Origin: Terana coerulea
Taxonomy: Eukaryota > Basidiomycota > Agaricomycetes > Polyporales > Phanerochaetaceae
NCBI GenBank assembly: GCA_024811115.1
Contig: JAKOGH010000880.1
Location: 124,001 to 188,000, forward strand
Direction of reading: 5' to 3'
DNA length: 64,000 nt
The notes under the pieces were generated by a model. The model searched no databases. It had not been told where the DNA came from and saw only the letters and a list, made by a program, of their open reading frames with translations. The translations under genes were made by a program, and so were the position numbers. Below, one piece after another: positions 35,240 through 46,903 of the stretch; position 1 is the first letter of the stretch; each line of letters begins with the position of its first letter.

Positions 35240-38200
35240 TCAGAAAGAAACAGATACAGACACTGGCACAGTATGCTGCGTGGCTTGCTTGAAGTCGGGG
35301 GACATATCATATCGCACGGGGGTGGGTTGATGAAGTGATTCAGAACCTGCGGCCATCTTGTCATCCTCGAGTTCCCCATATGTCTGAACGATGACAGCGT
35401 GCAGCATCTTCCAGTAGCAATCTAGAAATAATTCGTCAGCCTTTGCCGGGTGAGTCGAGGGCGTAGAACTTACAGGCCAATGGAATCCGTTCGCCGGCCT
35501 TCGATAGTACGCCCCTGGGTCCTAGCGTCAGCCACTTGGTCCGCATACTATCTGCATCAACGCTGACCTCAAGAACGACACTTCGGCACGCAACGCGACG
35601 ACTTGCTCCTGCGCATTCGCGTCCTGCGCGGATTTCAGGAAACGAACGAGTACTCTGCCAGCCATATACCAGCAGAGCTGATAACAAGCAAGACGTGTTA
35701 GTTCGAAGCTTCAGAACATGCATGATACGCTCACGTAGGCGTAAGTATCCATCAACGACACATCGTAACTCGTCGAAGTCACAACATGAAGCAAGTCAAC
35801 GATCGCACGAGAGGCAGTCAGAATCGCAAATGCAGAAGTACACGAATTTTGGCTTGGCCGAGCGAATGGCTCATGCAGGTGTATTTGTGCTCTGCAAGGA
35901 TCCTAGTTCAGCATATAGGGAAGTCGGCAAGCATCGTACGACCATACGCACAGGTGCACAACGTTCCACGCCGCAAACGTGTACGGCCCCAACTTTCCGT
36001 CCTTCACAACGCTCTTCATTTCGGGCGGGAACGACGATTTGATCGTCTGCAGCAGTTCGTTCAGCTGAATGAATCCGGGCGTATCCCGGATCGAAAGCGA
36101 GAGTTTGCCCTGCATGTCCATCGGGCCAGGTGGGATCTGGGCTAGAGGATCCCCAGAGTACTGCATGCTATTGAAGCGAAGGCTAAAGTTTTTGATGCGG
36201 GACATCAGCATGGAGGCCTTGCAGTACATGATGAAGGGGTCCGTCTGATCTTGCGGGTAGACGGAGAAAATGTCCTTGCTGTGCGAGAGCTGTCGGGAGT
36301 CGGGAGAGCCAATGACGCCTTGTTCAAACTCGTCGTGTCGTAGTGGAAGCAGCTGGTGTATGTCTGAGTCATCCAAGTTCATGGCCCACCCGTTCCCGGC
36401 GCCTTGTTCGCGATCCTGGCAGTACGCTAAAACAACACTTATCAGCATGCAGACTTTGATCACCGATATCTGACCCGCTAACCTAACCAGAAAGTATTCC
36501 GGCGCACCTCGTCCTCAATGAGTGACTTAGCCGGAGGCAAGATACTGGGGATCTTGCCCTCAGGCTGGTTGACAGCCAAACCTTGGAATGGCGCAACAAG
36601 GTTCAGAGCCAACGGAACGCAGCCTCTCATCGCCGTTGCCGACGATAGACATGCCTATAAATTATTAGTAGCGAGTCTACTTGAGCCAAAATAATGCTCA
36701 CATTTATCCATCTATAAACGTGCCAGTATAAGCTCGCGTGAAAGCGGAGATAATATGAAGTCTTACTTTGCGGCACTGAAGTACCACCAGGTAATCAAAA
36801 CTCGTGCTTGTAGATTCTCAAACAACCGCTCGCCCGCTTCGAGGTCCTCCTCAATGGCCTCCTTAGAGAAGCTAACCTGTTGGCCCGCAAAGGACGTATA
36901 ACGGCGGCCTTCTGCCCGCTGCGTCCTCGTCACCGGATCATCTGCCCCACGAAATTAACGTTGCGGGCATACAGCAACATCCAGCAACTTACAAGGGTAG
37001 CTATCCACGACATGTCCGGTAGGAAATGAAGAGGTGTAATAACTGCCAATGGCGCACATTGCGTGGAGAATGGAGCGGGCGGGGAACTGAGGGTCGGTGG
37101 GATGCAGGTTGAGCGACGCAAAGAAGGCCGGTGCATGGAAGAGCTTAGAGGCATGTATGTGGTGAGAAAAGAAAGCTTGAATCCTGAACGATCGTTAATA
37201 ACTCGCATTGACAACAGTAGATGAGAACATACAAATGCCTCGTCGACAACGGGTCCGGCAGGTTGGGCGGCCAGGCAAGAAACAATAGACCAGAGTGTGC
37301 GTCGCTAAGCGGCGATGGTGCGGAGTAACCGCTGTTAGCGTTGGATGGTGGCGATCCCGACGCAACGTTTCCGCCGCTCTGACTGTCTGAAGAGGGCGAG
37401 GCAGCACTCGTGCCATGCGCCGTAGCAGGGGGGCTGTTGTCCTGCATCATCGAGGCTACGCTGGCCAAGCCCTCGAGGGTGTTGCTATGAGCGTATTCAG
37501 AGAACCCAGCGGCGTTGAGGGCGTTGCCCATGCCCTCTTCAAAGTACACGTCTGACCATTCCGTGTGCATTATAGACGATCCGGAGGGTGTTATAGAGTC
37601 TGCAGACTGCATGGTGGGAAGCATGCCGAAGTCGGCGGCGTGTCTGACCGAGGCGTCATGGTCAGTGTTGGAGGCTGGGACGATGTCGAATCCACTGGAT
37701 GGTGTGGATGTTGCGCTTGGAGAGTCCTTGTTGCGCAGGAGGGACTCTAACTCGTCTGGGAGAAGCCATGAGTGTTACTATACCATGCTGAGCAAATAGG
37801 CATCCTTACTAATCCTGCTCTCGAGTTTCTCGTATCGGGTTTTTGGGGGTGGAGGTGCTTGCTCAGGGGCTGGCTCGGTAGAGACTATTGAGGGGGCATT
37901 AGACAGGGACGACACTCAAGATTAGCCGTTGCTCACCTTCGTCATAAGTACACTCTGGATACTGAGGAAGAGCGGCACGTTCGGCTGGGGGCGCATGGGC
38001 CAAAGCATAAGCATGTGAGCGCTGGCAGGTCGAGCACGGCCGTTTCGCATCACTGTGCAAATGCAGTATCAGTAAGGATCACCATCGGTGTTCGGTCGAC
38101 ATGTCCCCGACCCAACCCACCATTTCTGCGCAAACCAAGACAAATTTAGACGTCAGTAGTCAGCGCGACTCGGCCTGCGCATCCACTCACAAGCTTCCTC

Positions 38201-38370
38201 TTTCCGGCACTGGTGGCAAGCCTGGAATAGCAGTTAGTGAGTGTAGGGGACTGGGATTTAGACTCGGATATCGGGGACGGGCTTTAACGTACCTGATTGC
38301 GCTTGAGGCTGTTACTGTTCTGCTTGAACGGGGCAGAATCACGGATCACGGTGGGTTGTACTTTCGGCAT
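35240..38370 (-). CDS. Zn2Cys6 transcription factor with fungal-specific regulator domain
   Basis: The protein starts at ATG 38370 (MPKVQPTVIRDSAPF). The binuclear zinc cluster reads ACHQCRKRKLKCDAKRPCST, then C, the CX2CX6C...CX2C pattern. It is followed by a linker and a dimerisation coil (TRYEKLESRINELESLLRN). A long Ser-rich region comes next, then the fungal_trans middle domain (LFHAPAFFASLNLHPTDPQF, RSILHAMCAIGSYYTSSFP, EAIEEDLEAGERLFENLQA, EDEVRRNTFW, FSLRFNSM). The end is PTPVRYDMSPDFKQATQ and TGA at 35240. The zinc cluster is split over exons 38221-38191, a 5-nt micro-exon 38125-38121 (AAATG) and the exon starting 38052. Exon 38221-38191 has one A too many (TTT at 38201-38203 on plus) for the motif to read in frame. 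The target genes are unknown. Confidence 0.88.
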
Positions 38371-38858
38371 TGCTCGTAGGGCAAGTCGCAGGAGTCTGGT
38401 GTCGTCGTCGTTGTGGTTCAAACACCTTCCGCACTTGCCATCCTCCTATACCTCTAGCGACGACTTACTCACCCGAGGTACACCCCGAACCTCCTAAAAG
38501 GGAAGACCGAGGTGCAATGACCTCCTGACGCCCGATATTAATCGGCGGATTTGGGTAACGCGCGAGCAAAACGACTTCGAAACTGATGAGCACGAGAAAT
38601 TTGGTGTGAACGACGTGCATGAAAAAGGACTCCTCGAGGCATGGTGGAGGCAAAGAAGTCATGAAAGCCTAAGGTGAGCATATCAAATCGGCAGTAGGTT
38701 TGACCATACAGCGCACGGAGGGATACCCACTATTCACAAGCAAGAACAGAGTTCCATGGATATAATTTGTTCAAATCAGCAAAAACAGCATAGCGGACAG
38801 CGAAGCAAGCAATCATACGCAAGCGAGAGCGGTAATAATGCATTTCGCCAACTTGAGG
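38371..38858. other. Intergenic region upstream of the Zn2Cys6 gene
   Basis: Promoter region of the regulator and 3' UTR of PDCD5, both on minus. No other feature is seen. Confidence 0.45.
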
Positions 38859-39458
38859 TCACCAATCGTCATCGTCATCAAATCCGCCCTTTCTTCGTTG
38901 GAACTGTGCGTGGCAACATTCATTCGTGTTCAGTTGATCTTGGGACATATAAAAAACGCACCACTATTGATCCCTGCTTAGGTTTGCTCTTCGACGAGGC
39001 ATCATCTGCCTAAATACGCGGTCAGTGCTCGAATGTCTTTCAATCCCACTCATAGATGAACACACCTGCTCCAGTAGATCAATCAGCTGCTGCTCAGACA
39101 CCTTGCCCCTTAGTTGTCCGGTCTGTGCCATACGAAGAAGTATTGCCTCGATCTGCCGTGCACGATCCTGACTGACAAGTGCTATGCGAGCGACTACCAC
39201 AGCAAGCAGAGTTGGAGCGAGAAAGGGGTTTGCTGAGTCTGCCGTGGTCTATGTGAGAGCTGGATGTGACATACGTCGTTCCCGAGCAGCGCTGTCCAGG
39301 ACCGTGGCGAGCAAGTTCCTCCGCATTTCTTCTTCTGCGGCGCGCTGTGTAGCAGCAGCCTCCTCGCCACCGGCGCCGCCACTCGGGCTCGAGCCTCCTT
39401 CTTGCTGGAGTTGCTGCATCCTAGCAGCACGTATCGCAGCCAGTTCTGGGTCCGCCAT
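38859..39458 (-). CDS. PDCD5: PDCD5/TFAR19-family DNA-binding protein
   Basis: Small conserved protein (134 residues here) of the PDCD5 family, linked to apoptosis in animals and to prefoldin/CCT-type roles elsewhere. It reads MADPELAAIRAARMQQLQQ, a Gly/Ala linker, then RNLLATVLDSAARERR, LARIALVSQDRARQIE, LRGKVSEQQLIDLLEQ and the acidic end FQRRKGGFDDDDDW. Exons (minus): 39458-39275, 39193-39066, 39009-38962 and 38903-38859. The spliced frame is open, and the last exon gives the family-typical C terminus. Without it the reading would run into intron sequence. It is divergent from the next gene with 239 bp between the ATGs, so a shared promoter region is likely. Confidence 0.93.
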
Positions 39459-39697
39459 GATGATGTGGGATGGTATAGTACAAGTCCAGCTCGGAGGTCG
39501 TATGTGGACCAGGCACACAAGTACTTCGCTCTCTCAATCCGGGTAGAGCGTTTTCGGTGATCGCCGATCGCACTGACGCAGGGCGCCAAAACGCGACAGT
39601 GGCGCTGCAGCTGCAGCGCGAGAGGCACGCCTCCGCCTTCAGGCTTCTTTCCCGACGCCTGCGACGATCTACTACCTCGTACCCTCAGGCGATAGCC

Positions 39698-41267
39698 ATG
39701 CCTTTCTTCCATCGTCGTCGCAAGAGCGACCCTTCAAACGCAACTGACTTAGTCACTAAATGGCTCGCGGACGTGAGCCTCAAAGACGAGACTCCGTCGA
39801 AGGATGAGCCAGAACCCAAATCCCACGCAAGGTCGTCAAGTCGCCCGCAAGAGTCGTTCATTGGAGGGTTCGCGCAAATTGTCCCAAACAATCATGTCGG
39901 GCACTACAATCCTCTACCTACGCCTCCTAAAGTTGGGAGGGAACAGGCTCCGGCATTCCCTCGTCCAGAGCTGCGCGCAGGGCCTCCCGCCGCCGGCGGG
40001 AACACCTCCAGTCCCCCTGCCGAATCCGCCTATGACAATGCCTACGCCTCAGTTTGCGTACAAGGGACCTACTTCGCTCACGATGCAGCTGGCTGCCGAC
40101 CAGTTTAATGCTGGATCCCCACCCCCGCCTTCCTAGGACCGCCTCAACCCCACCTGCCGACGCGACCTCATTCCGATCCAGAAGTCCCGAAGGCACAGTC
40201 GCCGACCTCACCTCGCCGCCAGTCCTCAGGAAACACGTCGCGACCCCCACCTGCGACGCCGCCGAAGAAAGCCCATGGCGCGCTGAGTGTCCCTGGGTCC
40301 GGCAATCGTCACCGCGCAGCATCGTCGCCGTCCTCCATATCCGGCGGTGTCACCTGCAGTGCAATGACGAAGAAGGGCGAGCGGTGCAAGAAACCCGCTA
40401 AACGGCCCACTGCTCTGGGTCATATTGACTCGGATGCGGATCAGGAGATTGAGCGGTACTGCAATGTGCACATGAAGGAGGTTTTGCAGCCGACAGGGTT
40501 CCATTGTAAGAAAACTAACGGATGGGTCGCATATGACGGTCAGTTCACCTGTCTCTGATGCATGCATGTGTACTTACGTACTCATTAGATTGGATACCCG
40601 CGTACCTGCAAGAGGATACGCGAGCTGCTTTGCGCCATGAGATGAACAAGGCGGCCTCTGCGTCCGACAGAGACGGCTATATCTACACGTTCCAGATACG
40701 CGGTATGTCCGTTAATGTTTGACATGCTATCACACACTTCACGTCACTTAGATGAGACTACACCTGGCGAAATCCATCTCAAGGTCGGGCGAACAATCAA
40801 TCTCACGAAGCGCATCAACGACTGGTCGAAGCAATGTGAATCCAAGGAGCAGGTTCTCCGGGACTACTGGCCGGACGATGGTACTGTCGACGGCGCCGCG
40901 CTCATGAAGGGGCGAATCAATCCTGGTCCTCCCGGGAAGTTCTGCTACCGGCTAGAAAGGTTGATTCACCTTGAGCTCGCGGATCTGGTGCAGAACTCGC
41001 CGTATCTTCTCGCGGGGTTCCCGAAGATTGATACCCCACCGGAGCGCAATGAGGCCTCGAAGCAGAAGCGGCAGTGCCCTGATTGTAAGTATTCCTTACC
41101 ATCAACCGCTGGAGACAGCTCATATTTCAACAGGCAAGAAATACCACAAGGAGATCTTCACCTTCAAGAAATACAAGAGCGGGAGAAACAAGGGACGGGA
41201 GAATGAAGTCATCGTCAAACCCGTCATTGACAAGTGGGGGAAGTTTGTTGAGACATATGTGGAATGA
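39698..41267 (+). CDS. T5orf172 (GIY-YIG-like) domain protein
   Basis: Protein of roughly 460 residues. The N-terminal third is Pro/Ser-rich and basic (MPFFHRRRKSDPSNAT; SRPPPATPPKKAHGAL). A Cys-containing segment (MTKKGERCKKPAKRPT, ERYCNVHMKEVL) precedes a T5orf172/DUF1766 domain: DGYIYTFQIRDETTPGEIHL, KVGRTINLTKRINDWSKQC, CYRLERLIHLELADL and ending YHKEIFTFKKYKSG. This domain is part of the GIY-YIG nuclease superfamily and is seen in S. pombe mug113-like proteins; activity in fungi is not established. Introns follow TATGACG, ATACG and CCTGATT. Two one-base slips cancel out: an extra G at 39980-39982 and a missing T at 40130-40131. Confidence 0.82.
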
Positions 41268-41657
41268 TTACCTTCAACCCAACTGTAGCAATAGTTAAGG
41301 TGCACGGACATGCGCATGGACAAATCTTTACCTGTATATCATCTAGTATCTAACAAACCTTATTCTGTTATGTCGTCTTGTATAACACATGCTTCAATAT
41401 TGTATCGCGAGTGTGCTAAAGACATTTCATATTTTTGTAAGATCTACAACCATTTAAATCGCTACGTCCAACACAAGATTCGAATTTGCCTTCCGGGTTT
41501 GGGCAAAATCGGTTGCTCCCACGCCACCCGCCACCCCATCTTGGGATAGAGAGTCGTGCTGCACAGCGCTTGTGTCTTTTCACCATTTCCGTTGTGTGTC
41601 CTCGTCCTGAACTCAATGCTTAGACCGCTTTCATTCGACATTGTTTGATACTACCCT
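41268..41657. other. Intergenic region left of the inverted-repeat arm
   Basis: No gene is seen. The string CCCACGCCACCCGCC near 41518 recurs near 45091, on the far side of the coiled-coil gene, with some further similarity around it. Confidence 0.45.
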
Positions 41658-41774
41658 ATGTCGAGCTCGCCGGCCATTCCCAAGAGCTACCATGATGTTG
41701 CCAGAGGTGTGACGCAAACTGTTTGGTACACGCCGAACGCACACAGTCTCTCGCGGGCCTCTTCACTTGGTATG
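41658..41774 (+). pseudogene. Orphan 5' exon cut off by the inverted-repeat arm
   Basis: ATG 41658 opens MSSSPAIPKSYHDVARGVTQ and runs to a good splice donor (CTTG/GTATGC) at about 41774. No matching downstream exon exists: the sequence turns into the duplicated arm by about 41818. It may be the first exon of an older gene whose rest was displaced when the arm was inserted, or a short unknown gene. No family is recognised. Confidence 0.3.
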
Positions 41775-41817
41775 CAATACTTCTGTAGAGTTCCACCAGG
41801 GAAACTGACATTGAAGC

Positions 41818-44800
41818 AGTATAGGATTGCGGCTGTATGCGTGCAACGGTGTGACACTGGGGCGTAACGACCTAAGCCCTCGTTTCATTCCGGCCTGGGA
41901 AAGAGGCTGACTTCGGGGAACGATCGAGCTCGAAGCTGGCACAAAACCGGACATGTTCGACTTCCTGCTTTCCTTCACTCTCGCACCTACCTTCACTTAC
42001 TACCCCCATCCCAGTCCTATCCCCCAGCAACTCTACACGTACCTTAGATCCTCTTAATTCAACCATGCCTTCTTCACTCTCTACTGCCTCCATTACCCGC
42101 TTCGGGTCTGCCGACTTCACCGCTCGGTTCAGCACTGAGTCGGTCATGGTGCGTACTCGTCGACTATTCCAGCCTATACGAAGTCTTACTGACTGGTCCT
42201 CTGCAGCGCTTGCCCAATGCCGCCACATCGTTCTTCGTGTACAAGGCAGCCGCCAACGTGGTCAAGGGGACGGCGGAGCTCCACGAGGAGGAGGAAGAGG
42301 ACATGGATGGGGTTGGAATGTTGTGGCTGGACTCGGGAGAGGCTTCCGCACACGCGGCGTTGATCGTACGTCGTCACTCTCTGATTCTAGAGGGATTCAA
42401 TCTCATGTTTGTTCAAAATTCAAGGCTCGCCATGAAGCGGTCGTCGAGGAGAAGAGGCAGCTCGCTCTGGACTACGATGCGAAGCTGTACGACGCCGACA
42501 AGAACGCCATTGCCCTCAGCGCCAAGCTCAACCAGGTTCAACTCAAGCTGCACTCCGAACGGGCTGAGGTTGACCGTCACGAGAAGCGCAACGCCATCCT
42601 GTCCCAGCGGTTGGAGCGGCTGACGGCCTCCAACCGGGTCTTCCTTCTCGAGCAACAGGTCACCTCCGGCGCTCTCGTCGTTGCCACGCAGAAGGCCACC
42701 GGCCTCCAGGCCGAAGTCACTGCTCTCGACCTCAAGCACTCTACCTTGGAGGACGAGTACAACAGCTTAGTTCTCGAGCATGCGGACTATTCTGTGCGAC
42801 TGTTTGAGCTGCAGAACAGCTTTGCTGGGCTGGAAGAAGACAAGGCGACCCTTCTCAACAAGCTGGAGACCACCCTACAGGAGGCGTCCACCGCACGTCT
42901 TCGTCTGGGTGAGCTCACCGAGGAGCATCGACTCACTACTGAGGCGCTTGGGACCAGCCAAGCTGCCCTCTTCCAAGCCGCTGCCGACCTAGAGGCTGCC
43001 AACGACAAGATTACGGTACTCAAGGGCGAGTTGAACGACCTTGGCTGCCTTCTGGTCATCGCTGAGGGCGAGCGGGACGTGCTCAAGCTCGATCTGGAGT
43101 GCGCTCGCGCTGAGCTCGCAGCGGAGAAGGCCCATTCCTCTGAACTGTCGACTGAGCTCGAGGATGCCAAGGCTCAGATCATCGCCGAAGCGGCTCGCAC
43201 CGGCGACTGCATGTCCCAGCTCAACGCTGCCAAGGAGGAGATCGCCACCGAGAAGGCACGCACGGGCGACACGATGACCGAGCTCTACCTCGAGAAGACA
43301 AAGACCCAGGAGCTCGAAGCACGGGCGAGCAAGGCTGAAGCTGAAGCGACCGAGGAGCGCGCCCGCCACACAAAAGGCCCTGCGGCGCGAGGAGAACAAG
43401 GCGTTCCAGTTCCAGACTCAAGCGGTTCTCGAGCTTGCCCGAGCTGAGATTGAGACGGGGCGAGCGCACGAGTACGAAAAGGAGCTTTTCGAAGTGCGAC
43501 ACGACATGGAGAAGCTGCAGGAGCGACACGACTACTGGGGCAAGAGGCCGTCCGGATGGAGGACGAAGCGGGCGAGCAGGCGGAGGCGGACCGACTCACG
43601 CTGTCGATGCTCGAGCATCAGGAGGCTGAGGCTATCAAGGCCCTTGAAGCCGAGCGGGCCGCGAAGGACGCCGTCGCGAAGGAGCGAGACGAGATGGCGG
43701 CGATGCTTGCTACGCTCAGAGCCGAGCTGGAGTCGGAGCGAATCGCTAACCAGGCAGTGAAGGACGAGCTCGAATGCGAACGCAAGGAGCACGGCGACAC
43801 CCGCTGGAAGCTGGACAACGCGTACAACCGGATGGACGGCCTCGAGGTCAGCAATGCGAAGCTCACAGCGCAGCTCTCTGCGCAGAAGGAGAACCAGGGC
43901 GCTCGTGCCCGTGTCACCAAACCTCTTCCGCGCATACAGCTCGACGATAACGTGTTCGCGACGCCGGTCAAGAAGCCTCTCCAGCCTTCGAACACTCGCT
44001 CCAACCCTTCTGGTCCGACGGTCTTCCATACCCTACCCACTGTCAAGTCGTCTACTCAGCTCTACCCCGACATCGAGATTGAGCATGTCTCCGAGCAAGA
44101 CTCCGAGTCTCCGGTCACTAGCACCCCTATGCGTGACCCATCTCCGTTCCTCGCCTCCCGCTCTCACTCCCGCTGGTCTCTCGCGCCCTTCGCCTTCTAA
44201 CACCTCCGGCCTCTTCTACTCGCCCGGCGTGTTCCAGCGCTTGGTAAGTTCTCGTACCTCCTCTTGTAGCGCGTCGACGGTGTCTCATCATACATTGTTA
44301 CAGATGGGTTTCGCTGCCACCGAGGGCGGCGCTGCCTCTGTACTGCGCGATGGCGACGATGCCCTCCCCACCTTCGTCTAAACGACATGTCGCCCTCACC
44401 GCTCTCCCACTGTTCGCTCGCGGTCCCGGATCCACGCACCGGCATTCGCTCATCTATACTCCACCATACACTATTCCCTCGACAATCGCCTAATCACCGC
44501 GCCTTAGCGGATCCCAGCCTACGTCTCCCAGACTATAGCCCCTTCGACCATCGCCTAATTCCGCCCATCAACGGCGTCCCAGCTATCCCATTCCACCTGC
44601 CTTACTTGGTCGGTTATACCATATCCTTCAACAATCGCCTAATACGTCGAGGAACCCAGTCGAGCAGGGGGACGCCCCAGCTCTCTCGGTTCTTCGCTCC
44701 CATCACATTTCCCAAGACTCGCATAAAATCCAAAGCTCAAAAAGACTGGATAATAGATAACCGCAAACAAATTGACATAGCAGATAACCGCAGAAAAACT

Positions 44801-44959
44801 TTAAAATAGATAAAAACCAAACAAAGGATTCGTAGACACGTACTTAGCTTGTGTAGTGCTCCAGTCTCTGTTGAGCGTCCTTCCCGGACATGCCAAGTTG
44901 TCACGCAGTTTATAAAACACATACATAACATGGCTTTTTCGCCTCCCTTTTCGGTGTGA
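41818..44959 (+). repeat. Inverted-duplication arm 1
   Basis: About 3.1 kb whose reverse complement recurs at 59400-62586. Matching covers the upstream DNA (CGTAACGAYCTRAGCCCTCG), the whole coiled-coil gene with its four exons, and the downstream DNA (GTGTAGTGCTCCAGT; GTTGAGCGTCCTTCC), out to GGTGTGA at about 44953-44959. The arms differ by many substitutions and small indels, so the duplication is old or the arms no longer exchange. Confidence 0.85.
42065..44381 (+). CDS. Long coiled-coil protein of unknown function, copy 1
   Basis: I do not recognise the family. Four exons: 42065-42148, 42206-42366, 42424-44243 and 44304-44381. The N terminus reads MPSSLSTASITRFGSADF, then FFVYKAAANVVKGTAEL with an acidic run (EEEEEDMD). 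The large exon is almost all heptad-rich coiled coil (VEEKRQLALDYDAKLYDADK; LEDAKAQIIAEAARTGDCMS). The tail has a Pro/Ser-rich part (FATPVKKPLQPSNTR; VTSTPMRDPSPFLAS) and ends GLFYSPGVFQRL/MGFAATEGGAASVLRD. Three frame breaks lie in exon 3, near 43371, 43533 and 44160. Comparison with copy 2 shows the first two cancel (net -9). A structural or scaffolding role is only a guess. Confidence 0.7.
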
Positions 44960-45383
44960 GCTGTGATGAGTCTTGGTTGGTTTACTAGTAGTAGTTTGAA
45001 TGGCCTGATTCTACTTCATGTTGTCCAGCTGCGAGTCCAGTCCAGCGAGTCCAGTCCAACGCAGCGCGCGCAGGGTAGACGTCCGCATTCCCACGCCACC
45101 CGCCGCCTTTCCATCTTCGGACAAGACCGGAGAAGCTTAGCGCTAGACGCCCATGAAGCGAAGAACAATGAGAACAATGACAGCGCTTGTTGTCTCTGTA
45201 CGTGTTGACCTCTCCACGGTATAATAGATGCCTCGCCTTCCAGGAAATGCCTCGCCTACTCTCTTGACCCACTACTGCCATATACCCTACTTTCCGCTAG
45301 ACTTCAGCGCTGCTAGTCAGCCTACGACCGCCACGAGACACGAAAGTCCAATCAAGCCTCTACAAGACATACATATCCACGCA
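44960..45383. other. Intergenic region between arm 1 and the cupredoxin gene
   Basis: Probable promoter of the cupredoxin gene; TATAAT stands at 45220-45225, 159 bp before its ATG. No other feature is seen. Confidence 0.45.
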
Positions 45384-46729
45384 ATGCTGTTCAAGATTAC
45401 GAACCTGGTCGCTCTGCTTGCCTGCACAGGCCTGTCTGTTGCAACGCAGGTTGAAGTCGTAGTTGGTGGGAAGGGAGTGTTGAAGTTCAACCCGTCCTCG
45501 GTGGTACGTGTAGCTCAGCACGGTGGCGGAGATGGTCCTGAATATCTCAATACCACGACAGACAGCGAATCCTGGAGATTCAGTCATCTTCATTTTCGAG
45601 CAAAGCAACCACACTGCAACGCAATCCACATTCGACAGCCCGTGCTCCATGGCCGACGGCGGCTTTGACTCCGGCTTGTGAGCACCTCCCACTTTCAGAG
45701 GAAGTCCTACATTCTGACGCGACTTCCTAGTATTCCAGTCGCCGACGACAATACAGGGCCGTTTCCTGCTGCACTGTTTAATGTAACGAGCGCGGATCCG
45801 GTTTGGGTCTACTGTCGGCAGGCCAATCACTGCCAGCAAGGCATGGTTTTCGCCATCAATCCGGGCGCCAAGTTCTCTGCATTCCAGGCGGCAGCGATGG
45901 GCAGCTCGGGTGCTCCGAGCGCACGCCCTGCCTCTTCCTCATCGTCGCCCCGCACCTCCTGCCGCTTCCACTGTCTCGGCCACCGGACAGGCAACCAGTG
46001 CGGCTACGGCCACATCAACCCCGCTCGACGCGGCAACGACCTTGACCGTCACATCCACCAGCGCCAGCACAGCCAGTGCCCCGCACATGACCGGACTGTC
46101 GACAGACCACTTCGTGGTCGTCGGTGGTCCGAATAAGCTATTTTTCTCGCCGTCCAACATCAGCACGCAGGTCGGGGACACGGTCACGTTCCAGTTCCAG
46201 CAGAAGAACCACACCGTCACCCAGAGCTCTTTCGCGGACCCATGTGTTGGCTTGACGGAGACAAGCACTAGCGGACAGATTGGTTTCGACTCTGGGTTGT
46301 GAGTACCGATGTGGATGCATGTGTGAATCTCTGCTGATTGGCTTCATTTATAGCGTGCCTGTTGCAGATGGCACGACGTCTTTCCCGACATTCACGATCC
46401 AAATCAACAATGTTTGTGCTCCTATTCGATGCTTCTGTACTACGGCTTATGTAAAACAATTTGATATTCCCTAGACGTCGCCAATCTGGGCTTTCTGCAG
46501 GCAGACCAACCACTGTGGATCCGGCATGGTCTTCTCGGTCAACGCCGTTGAGTCCAGCCCGAACACCTTCGAGGCGTTCCAAGCCAGAGCAAAGCAGCTG
46601 AACGGCTCAAGCACTACGAATACGTCGTCTACAGCGTCAGAGACGAACGCTGCGACGAAGATGAGTGTGGCCAGCTACGCGGGTTTCGTGGCGGCAACCA
46701 TGGTTTCGCTTTTTGCATCGGTACTGTAG
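45384..46729 (+). CDS. Secreted two-domain cupredoxin protein, probably GPI-anchored
   Basis: The signal peptide is MLFKITNLVALLACTGLSVA. Two plastocyanin-like domains follow. Domain 1 has VLKFNPSSV, FEQSNHTATQSTFDSPC and VWVYCRQANHCQQGMVF. Domain 2 has LFFSPSNISTQVGDTVTF, QKNHTVTQSSFADPC and IWAFCRQTNHCGSGMVF. Each keeps the blue-copper set His (NHT), Cys (YCRQ/FCRQ), His (NHC) and Met. A Ser/Thr/Ala-rich linker joins them. The C terminus is Ser/Thr-rich, then hydrophobic (YAGFVAATMVSLFASVL), as in a GPI signal. Exons: 45384-45503, 45562-45677, 45732-46298, 46354-46411 and 46475-46729. One extra C at 45948-45951 breaks the linker frame. The likely place is cell wall or plasma membrane surface. 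Confidence 0.87.
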
Positions 46730-46903
46730 TACCTCCGGCAATGACTTGTGTATCAATAGCTTGGCTCAGTCACTTGTATTATACGGTTCCGCGAGCTGTG
46801 CTCGCAATCTTTCCCTCATCGCTCCCATTACAATCATTTACGCAGTCATTATGTATTCCTAGGCAAATCCATGACGTATTCGTACAACAAGATTAATAAA
46901 TTT

